Shown one piece after another: positions 1 through 11,933 of a DNA stretch of 35,741 nucleotides. A program made the translations under genes and the position numbers. This DNA is from Bacteroidales bacterium. GTDB lineage: Bacteria > Bacteroidota > Bacteroidia > Bacteroidales > UBA7960. Within the stretch, counting starts at the first letter, position 1, and the number at the start of each line of letters is the position of its first letter. A model generated the notes under the pieces. It saw only the letters and a list, made by a program, of their open reading frames with translations, searched no databases and was not told where the DNA came from. The DNA is taken from the NCBI GenBank assembly GCA_007118135.1, contig SKSE01000001.1, positions 1 to 35,741 of the forward strand. The letters are read 5' to 3'.

Positions 1-433
1 CATTCCGGTACCTGATACAAGCCAGTAATTGTGTGAAACGTTCAAAATCTGTGCGGTTTTCTTTCAAAAGAAGAGTAAATGCTACCACATATTCCACGAA
101 AGTGGTACAATCCATTTCACGCAGATTAACTACCAGTTGCTCATCGCCGGGTATTTCAAGGGTGTGGGCAACGTAGGGGGTGTTGAGAAAAAAGGTCGCA
201 GTTTTTATAAGAACACCTGATAAATCAGTAAGATCAGCTGTGCCGGGATTCATATGCTCAATGACATTTTCAAAGATTTGTTTGTCATACTGAGTTTTCT
301 CCACAGAAAAAACTTCCGTAGAGAAACAGAAACCTTCATTGTTATCTGCCCGGGATGAATAGTCGCTTGTTTCTCTTGCATGACATGCTGAAAGCAAACC
401 CATTAGAATGGTTGTCAGAATCCGTAACTTCAT
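1..433 (-). CDS. DUF1460 family (NlpC/P60-like, N-acetylmuramoyl-L-alanine amidase-like) lipoprotein, C-terminus cut by window edge
   Basis: Own reverse-strand translation from ATG at 433: MKLRILTTILMGLLSACHARETSDYSSRADNNEGFCFSTEVFSVEKTQYDKQIFENVIEHMNPGTADLTDLSGVLIKTATFFLNTPYVAHTLEIPGDEQLVVNLREMDCTTFVEYVVAFTLLLKE... Open to the window edge; LLSAC lipobox; MDCTTFVE motif typical of DUF1460. Absent from the ORF track because it has no stop inside the window. Confidence 0.85.
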   Translation of the reverse strand, partial: MKLRILTTILMGLLSACHARETSDYSSRADNNEGFCFSTEVFSVEKTQYDKQIFENVIEHMNPGTADLTDLSGVLIKTATFFLNTPYVAHTLEIPGDEQLVVNLREMDCTTFVEYVVAFTLLLKENRTDFERFTQLLACIRYRN

Positions 434-444
434 ACTGTTAAATA

Positions 445-2361
445 TCAAAACTTAATTAAGTTGTAAAAATAAAAAAGCCACACAAGTCCGGCTGCAAATA
501 AACTGTAAAATGTATAATGAATTTTTGCACCCGTTTTCCACCATTTTTTCTTCCACTGAACAAATGCAAAATACAACAGCGCAACAAAGAGAATAGTGAT
601 AAACCAGGGTAGTAGTGCAAGTTGATTTGTTACAAACCCTGTTTCGCCGAAGGCAGATTCCGGTAATAAATATACAGGATGTGGCCGGCCTGTAATGACA
701 AGCATAATTATCATAATTAGCAGCAAAAGAGCATGTGCTGTAAGAACTGTTCTTGCCAGGATAGCTTCTCCTTGCAGCTTTTTCTTTCTGCGGGTTGGTT
801 TTCTGAAAATAAATCTCAGGAAAAAAAATAACACTGTGAAGATAGCGAGCAAAAATGCAGGTAAAAATAATAACCCGGCAAAAGCTGATGTGGCGTGAAA
901 AGGCATCTTAATGTAGGTCAATGGTCCGTCGGTAGTCAGCATTAATTTGCCGTCATGGGCAGTTTCGGCCACCAGATATTTGAACGGGCCGAAGGGATAT
1001 ACAGGTTTGGGTTCAAGGTTTTCATAAATTCCGGGCTTTAGCTCTCTGAATCGGTGCTCGTGCCCCAGGTGTTTTACAACCAAGAATCCGTCATTATCAA
1101 CATCAATATGCATTACACCCATCATAAGGTTCAGTATTCTGTCGGTGGAAGTGATCATCATACGGCTTTGATGGTATTCACCGCGCAATTCTTCCAGTGA
1201 GGGAGTTGCACCGGGAGCCGTTTCAAACTTTTTCTCAAAATCATATTTCTTCCCACCAAAAAATTCTGATAAAAAATCGTGGAAAATTCTGATGTGCCCT
1301 GTATAATCTCCACCGCTGTAGGCAATGAATATCCCAGTGTTTTCATTCGGCAGAAGGTAAAGGCCTGAATCAAAAACAGTGGAACTTCCACCATGAAATA
1401 TCACTTCATTTCCTTCAAAATTAAATTGTTTAAAGCCTAAGGTCATTCCACCCAGTAAAGGATGATAGGTTTTCTGGATGGCGAACATACTGTCCAGTGT
1501 TTGGGGTTGCATGAGAGTGCCAAAAGGATTGGTTCCTTCATGCAGAAGTGCAAACATATAAAGTGCCATATCTCCTGCAGTGGTAGTTAACCCACCGGCA
1601 GGTGCAGGCATATGCTCAAAACGTGCCGGCAGAAACTCTCCATCCACTTTACGGTACGCTGTTACAGCATTTGCTCTCATGTTGGGTGGCAGAGGTTGAC
1701 GGAAAGTACTGTTATGCATATGCAGTGGCCTGAAAATATTTTGTTCAACATAATCTTCAAAAGGCATACCACTGAGCCGTTCCACAATATAACCGGCAAG
1801 TGCAGTTCCATAATTGGAATAGGCCATTACTTCTCCTGCCGGAAAAATCCGGGTCGGCATGCGGCTGATAAGGTAATCACGCAAAGCAGGTTGCGGCTGA
1901 AAGCTGAACAAACCATCCAGAACATCTTCAAAACCTGCAGAGTGTGTCATCAGATGGCGCATGGTAATTGGGGCAGGGGTTTGATTGCGTCCATGTCCTT
2001 TCAACCTTGCAGGGATATCAAAATCCAGGTAAAGATTAATATCGGCATCCAGGTCCAGCAATCCTTTTTCATACAATTGCATTACAGTGGTCCAGGTAAA
2101 AATCTTTGCCACAGAGCCGGTACGAAACAATGTGACCTCCGGTTCAATTCCCGTATGGGTTTCTTTGTTGAGAAAACCATATCCTTTGCGAAAAATGATC
2201 TCTCCTTCAGCCACAACAGAAATTGCAGCATGGGGAAGTTCCTGTTTTTCCATCAGTTTTTGCATTTGCAAATCCAGGTACGATGACCATATCTCATGTT
2301 TTTCAGTACCTGCAAAGAGTAAAAAAGGAAAGCAGATTATCAGAAAAGTAAGGTTTCTCAT
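445..2361 (-). CDS. Serine hydrolase, beta-lactamase/class C-like (PF00144), with C-terminal transmembrane segments
   Basis: SxxK motif (TGSVAKIF), YxN motif (YSNYGTALAG), N-terminal signal sequence, hydrophobic C-terminal helices. Confidence 0.9.
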   Translation of the reverse strand: MRNLTFLIICFPFLLFAGTEKHEIWSSYLDLQMQKLMEKQELPHAAISVVAEGEIIFRKGYGFLNKETHTGIEPEVTLFRTGSVAKIFTWTTVMQLYEKGLLDLDADINLYLDFDIPARLKGHGRNQTPAPITMRHLMTHSAGFEDVLDGLFSFQPQPALRDYLISRMPTRIFPAGEVMAYSNYGTALAGYIVERLSGMPFEDYVEQNIFRPLHMHNSTFRQPLPPNMRANAVTAYRKVDGEFLPARFEHMPAPAGGLTTTAGDMALYMFALLHEGTNPFGTLMQPQTLDSMFAIQKTYHPLLGGMTLGFKQFNFEGNEVIFHGGSSTVFDSGLYLLPNENTGIFIAYSGGDYTGHIRIFHDFLSEFFGGKKYDFEKKFETAPGATPSLEELRGEYHQSRMMITSTDRILNLMMGVMHIDVDNDGFLVVKHLGHEHRFRELKPGIYENLEPKPVYPFGPFKYLVAETAHDGKLMLTTDGPLTYIKMPFHATSAFAGLLFLPAFLLAIFTVLFFFLRFIFRKPTRRKKKLQGEAILARTVLTAHALLLLIMIIMLVITGRPHPVYLLPESAFGETGFVTNQLALLPWFITILFVALLYFAFVQWKKKWWKTGAKIHYTFYSLFAAGLVWLFYFYNLIKF

Positions 2362-2600
2362 AGCATTGTATTATTGAATTGTGGGTTCATTGGTTAAAGT
2401 TACGTTAATCCCGCCATTTTCTGAACTCAATGCAAAGTATTCATACCTTTTGAAATGCCGGATTTTTCAAAGTTAATATTACAATGGTATAAAGTTATGG
2501 CTGAAAATGAGAATGTAAACGATTTTTTTCTTTACTTTACTCATCAAAGTATATAACTGGTTTTTGTTTTCAAAAAAAATCAAAAGTAAACCTAAATCAC

Positions 2601-3857
2601 ATGATCATGAAAACACTTACAAAGATTTTGAAGTATGTTTTACTACCGCTGCTGATCATAATTGTGGTGGTCCTTTTTTATATTTCTATAGGTTTTGGTA
2701 AACTGGATTTTAAGGATGATTTTCCGGTTACTGAAGATTATTCTGAACTTTTTCCCGAAAGCTACGAGATTGCGAGAGATGATTTTCGTACTCTTTCAGC
2801 TGAACTGCATGCAACTTATGAAAATGTGCAGTATTATCCGATGTGGGTTGCTTCAGAAAAAGATACCGATCTTACTATTGATATCTGTTATATTCCGGCC
2901 CAGGGCGATAGTTTAAACCTGCTTATTTTGAGTTCGGGAGTTCATGGTGTGGAAGGGTACGTGGGGCATGCAGCCCAGCAATTGTTTCTTGAAAACTATT
3001 TAAGCGAGGAGTTTTTGCAAAATACAGGAGTGTTATTAATTCATGCGGTTAATCCGTATGGCTTTAAATACACACGCCGGGTTACAGAGAATAATGTGGA
3101 TATGAACCGCAACAGTCCTTCAACACCCGATCTTTATGATACACGTAATGAAGGCTATACTCAGGTTTATGATCTTATTAATCCCCAAAAAAGGGTAAGA
3201 ACAGGATCACTTGAGAACAGGTTTTTCTTTGTAAAGGCCATCAATGAGATCCGTAAAGCTTCATTGCCTGTATTACGGCAGGCGGTATTGCAGGGACAAT
3301 ATACTTATGCTGAGGGATTGTATTTTGGAGGGCAGGGGCCTGAACCACAAATTGAATTGCTGAGACCTGTAATCTCCGAAATAAGTCTGCCATACGAAAG
3401 GATCATGATGCTTGATTTACACACAGGATATGGGGAGAGGGGCAAGCTGCATCTTTTTCCCAATCCTATGGAAGATGAGGAAAGGAGAAAACTGGAAAGC
3501 ATGTTTGATGGATTTGAGATTGACTGGGGCGATACTGATGATTTTTATACGGTAACAGGTGACTTTGTTGGATTTGTGGGAGCATTAAGTCCGCACAAGG
3601 AATACTATCCCATGTTAATTGAATACGGAACCCTGAATAGTCAGACCACCATGGGTTCATTGAAGTCTATTCACATTATGATACTTGAGAATCAGGGACA
3701 ACAGCATGGATTTGCATCTAAAAAAGATTCTTTGCGGGTAAAGGGTAATTTGCGCGAAATGTACTACCCTGAATCGGAAAACTGGAGAAATTACGTGATG
3801 CATCAAACACGCGATGTGTTTGATGTTGTGCTTCCACGATTCATCGGGCAGGAGTAA
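2601..3857 (+). CDS. M14-like carboxypeptidase family, DUF2817, membrane-anchored
   Basis: N-terminal TM segment; LILSSGVHGVEGYVGHAAQQLFL and MNRN motifs typical of DUF2817 zinc carboxypeptidase-like proteins. Confidence 0.8.
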   Translation: MIMKTLTKILKYVLLPLLIIIVVVLFYISIGFGKLDFKDDFPVTEDYSELFPESYEIARDDFRTLSAELHATYENVQYYPMWVASEKDTDLTIDICYIPAQGDSLNLLILSSGVHGVEGYVGHAAQQLFLENYLSEEFLQNTGVLLIHAVNPYGFKYTRRVTENNVDMNRNSPSTPDLYDTRNEGYTQVYDLINPQKRVRTGSLENRFFFVKAINEIRKASLPVLRQAVLQGQYTYAEGLYFGGQGPEPQIELLRPVISEISLPYERIMMLDLHTGYGERGKLHLFPNPMEDEERRKLESMFDGFEIDWGDTDDFYTVTGDFVGFVGALSPHKEYYPMLIEYGTLNSQTTMGSLKSIHIMILENQGQQHGFASKKDSLRVKGNLREMYYPESENWRNYVMHQTRDVFDVVLPRFIGQE

Positions 3858-3878
3858 ATTGAATTTCAGATATTTATT

Positions 3879-3914
3879 CACCGAACCGGGGAGATAAATT
3901 CTTCGGGTGTTTTT
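3879..3914 (+). terminator. Possible intrinsic terminator after the DUF2817 gene
   Basis: CACCGAA / TTCGGGTG arms (one bulge) followed by TTTTT. Weak, long loop. Confidence 0.3.
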
Positions 3915-4029
3915 CCTATGGTATTTTTGAAAACCCCTTTCTCTTTTAATATATAAACTCTTTCATCTGTTATTTGTTATTCAGTATTATTCGACAATGT
4001 TACGTTACAAATTTTCCCGAATCTGAATT

Positions 4030-6171
4030 ATGGATAATAAATCCCCCCATATCATAGAATTAAAGGTGGAAGGCATGAGCTGCACCAATTGCTCCCTGGG
4101 TATAAAAAAAGCCCTTGAGAAGCAGGGTTTTACGGGTGTTGATGCTGATTTCACCACTGATGATGTTCGCTTTGAAACCGAAGACGAGTCCAATATTGAC
4201 AAAGCTTTTAAAACCATTGAGAGTTTGGGTTATAAGGTGGCTTTCCGGAAAGAAGATACACTTGACGACGAGCCTGATAAGAAAGGCCTGAGCTTAATTG
4301 AGAAAAAATTCTGGTTTACTGCAATCTTTACTGTGCCACTGATCCTGGCCATGTTTATTCCCATTGATTTGTTGCATAACGATTATTTCCAGCTTGCTTT
4401 GACCATACCAGTTTTTGCTGTAGGTTTCTGGCATTTTGGTAAAAGTGCATTAAACAGTTTACGGGCCGGTGTTACCAATATGGATGTGTTGATTTTCATG
4501 GGAAGTACCGCTGCTTTTATTTACAGCTTAGTGGGTACCATATATCGTTTGGGCCATGATTATATGTTTTATGAAACCTCTGCCAGTATCATCAGCATTG
4601 TATTGCTGGGAAATATGCTTGAGCATCGTTCGGTAAAGAAAACCACATCAGCCATTGATGAGCTTACCCGCCTGCAGAAAACCACTGCCAAGCGCATTTC
4701 CCAGGAAATGAATGAAGGGCAGGAGTACATTGAAGAAATTGATGCTTCCCTGGTTAGAACAGGTGATTACGTTCTGGTTAATACCGGCGATAAGATCCCA
4801 GTGGACGGCGAAATCTACTGGGGTCATGGAAGTATTGACGAATCCATGGTTTCCGGTGAGAGCGTGCCTGTTGATCGTACCAGGGGTGATAAGGTTATAG
4901 GGGGTACAATCCTGGAAAAGGGAAATATAAAGGTTCGTACCACTGCTACAGGTAAAGATACTGTGCTATCGCAGATTATTGAAATGGTGCGCAATGCACA
5001 AAAGGATAAACCAAGGTTGCACAATCTCGCTGATAAGATCAGTTCGGTATTTGTACCTACGGTAGTGGTTATTGCCATACTTACACTCGTAGGATGGTAT
5101 TTTTTAGGCGACCTGCCATTTCGTGATTCTCTGATGCGTGGTGTAGCTGTATTGGTTATTGCTTGTCCTTGTGCCCTGGGACTTGCCATCCCCACGGCTG
5201 TTGTAGTTGGACTTGGTCGTACGGCCAAAAACGGAATTTTAATCAAAGGGGGTAGCGTATTCGACAAATTTCCCAAAATAGAAAAAATCATTTTCGACAA
5301 AACCGGTACGTTAACGACAGGAAAATTCAGGGTTAAAAACCTGGAGACCATGGGTGGTAAAAGTCAGCAAAGCCTTGTTGCTTTGTTGTACAGTATGGAG
5401 AAACACTCTTCACACCCTATTGCCAAATCCATTGTAAGAGAGTTTAAAGGTGCTGAACCCATTTTGTTTGATAAAGTGGAGGAGGAGAAAGGACTTGGGC
5501 TTACCGCATGGGATAAAAACGGAAATGTTTACAGGGCTGGTTCGTATGATACGGTTCGTTATCTTACCAGCGATAATACACATAGTATTTATATTACCAT
5601 GAATGATAAACTTATCGGTTGGGTTGATATAGAAGATGAAGTGAAGCCCGAAGCAAAGGAAGCAATTGACTATTTGAAAAAACGTGGAATTACCCCGGTA
5701 CTGCTCAGTGGCGACAGAGAAAAGAATTGCAGCGAGATTGCATCAAAACTGGGAATTGATGAAGTGTACTTTGAAAAACGACCTGAAGAGAAACTTCAGA
5801 TCATTGAAGAACTTTCTTCAAAATATAAAGTTGCTATGGTGGGTGATGGTATCAACGATGCTCCTGCCCTGGCAAAAGCCTATGTGGGCATTAGTATGAG
5901 CGATGCCACACAGGTGGCAGTGAAATCCGCTGAAGTTGTTTTACTGAAAGGGAATCTGAGTCTTCTTTCAAAAACATTCGGTTCAGCCAGGGTTACACAG
6001 CGAACCATAAAGGAAAACCTTTTCTGGGCATTCATTTATAATGTGATGGCCATCCCGCTGGCAGTAATCGGCTTACTTAGCCCGATGATCGCTGCTGCAG
6101 CCATGGCATTATCGGATGTAATTGTAGTGTTAAATTCATTGCGACTTAAAAAAAGAAAGCTTCCCGCATAA
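4030..6171 (+). CDS. copA: Heavy-metal (probably copper) translocating P1B-type ATPase with N-terminal HMA domain
   Basis: GMSCTNCSLGI HMA motif, CPC motif (ACPCALGLAIPTA), DKTGTLT, GDGINDAPALA, TM7 YN. Confidence 0.9.
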   Translation: MDNKSPHIIELKVEGMSCTNCSLGIKKALEKQGFTGVDADFTTDDVRFETEDESNIDKAFKTIESLGYKVAFRKEDTLDDEPDKKGLSLIEKKFWFTAIFTVPLILAMFIPIDLLHNDYFQLALTIPVFAVGFWHFGKSALNSLRAGVTNMDVLIFMGSTAAFIYSLVGTIYRLGHDYMFYETSASIISIVLLGNMLEHRSVKKTTSAIDELTRLQKTTAKRISQEMNEGQEYIEEIDASLVRTGDYVLVNTGDKIPVDGEIYWGHGSIDESMVSGESVPVDRTRGDKVIGGTILEKGNIKVRTTATGKDTVLSQIIEMVRNAQKDKPRLHNLADKISSVFVPTVVVIAILTLVGWYFLGDLPFRDSLMRGVAVLVIACPCALGLAIPTAVVVGLGRTAKNGILIKGGSVFDKFPKIEKIIFDKTGTLTTGKFRVKNLETMGGKSQQSLVALLYSMEKHSSHPIAKSIVREFKGAEPILFDKVEEEKGLGLTAWDKNGNVYRAGSYDTVRYLTSDNTHSIYITMNDKLIGWVDIEDEVKPEAKEAIDYLKKRGITPVLLSGDREKNCSEIASKLGIDEVYFEKRPEEKLQIIEELSSKYKVAMVGDGINDAPALAKAYVGISMSDATQVAVKSAEVVLLKGNLSLLSKTFGSARVTQRTIKENLFWAFIYNVMAIPLAVIGLLSPMIAAAAMALSDVIVVLNSLRLKKRKLPA

Positions 6172-6177
6172 AAAAGC

Positions 6178-6202
6178 AAAGGGCTGCAAACCGCAGCCCT
6201 TT
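6178..6202. terminator. Bidirectional-looking intrinsic terminator between convergent copA and rho
   Basis: AAAGGGCTGC-AAACC-GCAGCCCTTT perfect 10-bp stem between convergent genes. Confidence 0.8.
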
Positions 6203-6255
6203 GTAATTTGAGTTCCCGAATGTTTTAGGAATTTAGCTTTCTGAACCTGTATCCT

Positions 6256-8046
<1,791 letters not shown>

Positions 8047-8155
8047 GAATTGTATGGATTAAAATTATTTTGATGTTTGTAACAAAATATTGCTGGATTT
8101 TATATTCAAAGAAAAAATCTGCCTGGTATTATTTGATTAACACAAATTTTGCTTT

Positions 8156-8175
8156 AACCGCAGGAAGCGGTTTTT
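8156..8175. other. Small hairpin in the upstream region/leader of rho
   Basis: AACCGC-AGGAA-GCGGTT, 6-bp perfect stem; followed by TTT on the + strand. Confidence 0.45.
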
Positions 8176-8249
8176 AAACAACATTCATATAAAGACAGAT
8201 GGTTTAATTTATCGAAAAATCAAAGAATAATGTTGAAGGAATTGTTGTG

Positions 8250-8279
8250 CAAATATACGTATATTCGGTTAATTGCAAA
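8250..8279 (-). promoter_or_regulatory. Candidate Bacteroidota housekeeping promoter for rho
   Basis: On the minus strand: TTTG (8279-8276), 18-bp spacer, TATATTTG (8257-8250), matching TTTG/TAnnTTTG. Confidence 0.55.
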
Positions 8280-8432
8280 ATAATTCAGAAAATTTATTGA
8301 CAGTTTGTGTATTCATTCTGTTTTTTGTTTTGTTTACACGGAAATGTTGAGTGGTCTTCATTACAGATATTTGAATCAAATAATATTGTAATTTTGCTTA
8401 TCTGAACATTTAAAACCTTTAAAATCCTGGCC

Positions 8433-8900
8433 ATGATACAACGAATTCAGTCCGTTTACTTATTTCTTGTACTTGTTTTTACTTTATTGTTTCTCTTCTT
8501 CCCATTGGGTTCAATTGACACGGGAACAGACTCATTTGTAATTAAAACATGGGGTGTAAGTCCCGATTCAGAACAAATAATAGGTGATTACAATAATTTA
8601 CTTGGATTCATAAGCCTTGTAATGGCTTTTATAGTTATGATTCTTACAGTTTATATTACCTTACAGTTTAAGAATCGTGTATTGCAGATTAAACTTGGTA
8701 AGATCAATATCCTGATACATATGATAATGGTGGTATCAGCATTTTTCTACCTTGATACATTAAAGAAAGGAATTGAAGTATTTTTCTCTTATGGTGTTGC
8801 AATTATCTTTCCATTGCTTTCTATGATTTTGATTTTAATGGCCAACCGTGCTATTAAAAAGGATGAAGAACTGGTAAGATCTGCTGATAGATTGCGGTAG
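8433..8900 (+). CDS. DUF4293 family membrane protein
   Basis: 155 aa, MIQRIQSVYLFLV start typical of DUF4293; four hydrophobic segments. Confidence 0.85.
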   Translation: MIQRIQSVYLFLVLVFTLLFLFFPLGSIDTGTDSFVIKTWGVSPDSEQIIGDYNNLLGFISLVMAFIVMILTVYITLQFKNRVLQIKLGKINILIHMIMVVSAFFYLDTLKKGIEVFFSYGVAIIFPLLSMILILMANRAIKKDEELVRSADRLR

Positions 8901-8909
8901 AATATAGTG

Positions 8910-9983
8910 TTAATCAACCAGTTTCTTTACAATGTAATCGGAGTTGAAAAGCCCCAAAGCACCCATGTATTTGAGTTTAAATTTAAGTACTGATCCTACC
9001 TTGTAATTTTTGGGGTTTTTCCCCAGATCAATTACTACAATATCTGAACTTGCTCCTGCTATTTCGATGTTTTTATCCACCGGAATCAGATAGTCGGGAG
9101 AAATATCAAGCAACCCGATATCAATCAAGGCTCTCCAGGATTTCTTACCGTAATCCTCGGGATTGATTTCAAACATTTCACCTGAAGGGTTCTCTGCAAG
9201 TTCACCTTCGGGCACAACCGGTTTTTCCAGTAATTCAATGATTTCAGCATAAAGGGTAATTACATCATCCTTCATACCTTTAATGGTTTTACCTGTAATC
9301 AGGTTATTACCGAAATAAAGGGTTTCACCAATACGGAAATGATTGATTCCTTTTGGGAGCTGTTTCTTCTGAATCATAGGTATATTTACCGAAGATCCTC
9401 CCGAAATCCATTTTATTTTTCTGTTGAATTTCAGTTCGATGATCTGTTTGTACAAACTTAATTGTACCATCTTATCATGCGATGGCATTACACCATACAA
9501 ACAATTGAAGTTTGCGCCAAAACCCACAACTTCAATATTTGGGAGGTCAAAGATTTTTTCATAAAACCCCACCAGGTTTTCACCCAAAACTCCTTCGCGC
9601 AGGTCGCCCATTTCAATCATGATGATTACACGATGCACTTTTCCCTGCCTGCCAGCTTCTGTGGAAATGAGTCTTAAGGTTTCCAGGTCTGAGTTAAAAC
9701 TTACATCGGCATATTTTACTATTGACCTAAGACTTTTACGTGGAGGGGGTTTTATGTAAACAGTATTAACATCCGGATCGATTTTTTTTATTTTTTTCAG
9801 ATTACTCAAACGAGAGTCGAGCAATTCCCTTGCTCCCATATCAACCAACTCTTTCAGGTAGATCTCATTTCCGCAAACCAGCTTGCTTACAATACCCCAT
9901 TCGATATTGTTATTTTCAAAGAACTCTTTGAGAAAATTAAAATTGTGTCTTAACTTTTTACTGCTTATGGTTATCTCTGCCAT
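8910..9983 (-). CDS. Alanine/ornithine racemase-like fold-III PLP-dependent enzyme
   Basis: Alanine-racemase N-terminal-like domain; VSKLVCGNEIYLKELVDMGARELLDSRLSNLKKI (PLP-lysine region); ISGGSSVNIPMI; FRIGETLYFG. Confidence 0.85.
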   Translation of the reverse strand: MAEITISSKKLRHNFNFLKEFFENNNIEWGIVSKLVCGNEIYLKELVDMGARELLDSRLSNLKKIKKIDPDVNTVYIKPPPRKSLRSIVKYADVSFNSDLETLRLISTEAGRQGKVHRVIIMIEMGDLREGVLGENLVGFYEKIFDLPNIEVVGFGANFNCLYGVMPSHDKMVQLSLYKQIIELKFNRKIKWISGGSSVNIPMIQKKQLPKGINHFRIGETLYFGNNLITGKTIKGMKDDVITLYAEIIELLEKPVVPEGELAENPSGEMFEINPEDYGKKSWRALIDIGLLDISPDYLIPVDKNIEIAGASSDIVVIDLGKNPKNYKVGSVLKFKLKYMGALGLFNSDYIVKKLVD

Positions 9984-9993
9984 TACTATTTTA

Positions 9994-10431
9994 TTAACGG
10001 TTAAGTCTCATTTCGAGATATTTGCTGGTGAAGCCCAGTTTTTCATATAGATACCTGGCAGGGTTTTCGGGTTCAACATGCAATTTAATGCTGCCTTCGG
10101 CTTTATCAAAAGTTTTCAACATTAGATCTTTGCCCAGTCCTTTGCCTCTGTAATCTTTGTGTACGGCAATATAAACAAGTATATTTTCAGGAATGTAACC
10201 CGCCATACCTGTTTTATTGATGATAACAGCTCCTGCAACTTTCCCTTCTTCCTTAGCTACCAGGATAAATCCTCCAAATTTCTTCTTATCATCCAAAGCG
10301 AAGTTTATACAACGCATAATAGCATCGTACTCATCTCCAAACTGATCAAGATGTTCAAACAAAAAGTCTGCAACTTCTCTTTTCTGCTGTTCCGCCACCT
10401 CGTCCTGCGGTGTATAAAAAGTGTAATCCAT
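9994..10431 (-). CDS. GNAT family N-acetyltransferase
   Basis: Motif A VHKDYRGKGLGKDLM; C-terminal NPARYLYEKLGF. Confidence 0.9.
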   Translation of the reverse strand: MDYTFYTPQDEVAEQQKREVADFLFEHLDQFGDEYDAIMRCINFALDDKKKFGGFILVAKEEGKVAGAVIINKTGMAGYIPENILVYIAVHKDYRGKGLGKDLMLKTFDKAEGSIKLHVEPENPARYLYEKLGFTSKYLEMRLNR

Positions 10432-10442
10432 AATGTTGAATT

Positions 10443-11903
10443 TTAAAAGTTTATGTTTTGAGATTCTTTCGGCACATTATTGTGCAAAAAGTTGATGATA
10501 ACAAAACTTACCAGGGAAATAGTGATGCCAAAAATATTGGCATCGAGCCCTAAAGGTAAGTTTAAATCCATAATAATCAAAGTAATAGTTGTTGAGCCAC
10601 CCAGCAACATAGCCCAGAAAGCTGCCACTGAACTGGCCTTCTTTAAAAACAGTGCTGCCACAACGGGCACAAATAATCCTGATACCATAAAAGCATAGGA
10701 ATAGAGCATCAATTCCAGAACGTTAGGCATTACAGTTGCCAGCATCAAAGCCAGTGTGCCCAGCACCAGTGTAAAGGCCTGTGAAAGTAGCAGGAAGTTT
10801 CTTCTACCATCAGGCATTTTAAACCATTTACCGAAAATATCGGTAAGGAAATTGCCCGATGATGCCATCAGGCAGCTATCAGCTGTTGACATAATGGCTG
10901 AAAAATAGGCTGCCATCATTAGTCCCATCAAACCAACGGGCAACACTGTTCGCAGAAGCATGGGTAGTCCTTGCTCTGCATCAATGTCCGAAGCACTGCT
11001 GAATCCAATATATTCAAACATGCCTTGCGCAATAGCAACCCGGGCAAACAGTCCTAGCAAAACACCCATAAATGCCATGATGGGCCATTCGAAAATTCCG
11101 GCAATATACCAGGCTTTTTGTGCCTGTTTTTTATCACGCGATGCATAAATTCTCTGGTAAAGGGTCATACCCACAAACCATATGGGAATAATCGTTACCG
11201 CCCAGTTTACAATTTGCTGCCAGCTGATATTTCCCAGGCTAAAATACTCAGGTGGAAGCACTTCCCTTATCCCTGCCATGCCGCCCACGCTGTAAAAAGC
11301 TATGGGTATGCCAATAAAAATAAGTCCCGACATCAAAATAATCCACTGGATTGTATCTGTATAAATTACTGCTTTAATACCACCCATTGCAGTGTATACA
11401 ATTACAATAATCCCCATAATAATCAGAGCAGTTAATCGCGGTAGAAGTGGTGTAAAAGTTGCTTCAGCCAGAATGGCCCCTGCCAGGATCTGTGAGCTGG
11501 TAAATCCAAGATAGCCGATACCTGAAATAATTCCTGCCAGTAATGCAACTTTGGGATTGTAAAAGTGCCCCAGCATTTGGGGGAAGGTGTAAAATTTTTT
11601 GAATTTTTCGATGGCTTTAACTCTGGGGATTAATAATACTGCACTAAGCCAGGCTCCGACAAGTCCTGTAAAAAGCATCCATGAGCCTGCAATCCCCATG
11701 ATAAATCCTAATCCTCCCAATCCTATAGAAAAACCGCCACCAACGTCTGTGGCAACTACTGAAAGTCCGATATGCCAGCTGCCTATTTTTCGACCACCCA
11801 CGTAATAGTCATCCACTCCCTTGTTCTTCAGCAGGAACCATACTCCGATTCCTATAACCGCTAACATGTAAAGAGTGAAAACTAATATATCTAAAAAATG
11901 CAT
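10443..11903 (-). CDS. Sodium:solute symporter (SSS family)
   Basis: About 13 TM segments; SSS-like VYTAMGGIKAVIYTDTIQ. Start placed at MHFLDILVF (11903) rather than the ORF-track start at 11936, because a promoter-like TACCTTTG overlaps 11934-11941. Confidence 0.88.
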   Translation of the reverse strand: MHFLDILVFTLYMLAVIGIGVWFLLKNKGVDDYYVGGRKIGSWHIGLSVVATDVGGGFSIGLGGLGFIMGIAGSWMLFTGLVGAWLSAVLLIPRVKAIEKFKKFYTFPQMLGHFYNPKVALLAGIISGIGYLGFTSSQILAGAILAEATFTPLLPRLTALIIMGIIVIVYTAMGGIKAVIYTDTIQWIILMSGLIFIGIPIAFYSVGGMAGIREVLPPEYFSLGNISWQQIVNWAVTIIPIWFVGMTLYQRIYASRDKKQAQKAWYIAGIFEWPIMAFMGVLLGLFARVAIAQGMFEYIGFSSASDIDAEQGLPMLLRTVLPVGLMGLMMAAYFSAIMSTADSCLMASSGNFLTDIFGKWFKMPDGRRNFLLLSQAFTLVLGTLALMLATVMPNVLELMLYSYAFMVSGLFVPVVAALFLKKASSVAAFWAMLLGGSTTITLIIMDLNLPLGLDANIFGITISLVSFVIINFLHNNVPKESQNINF

Positions 11904-11933
11904 TAAAAGATTAGGTTCCTGTTTGGATGCCTG

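Noticed and set aside
1612-2286. 224-aa ORF antisense to the serine hydrolase
   Set aside because: Overlaps a well-supported gene with catalytic motifs; the translation has no recognisable domain.
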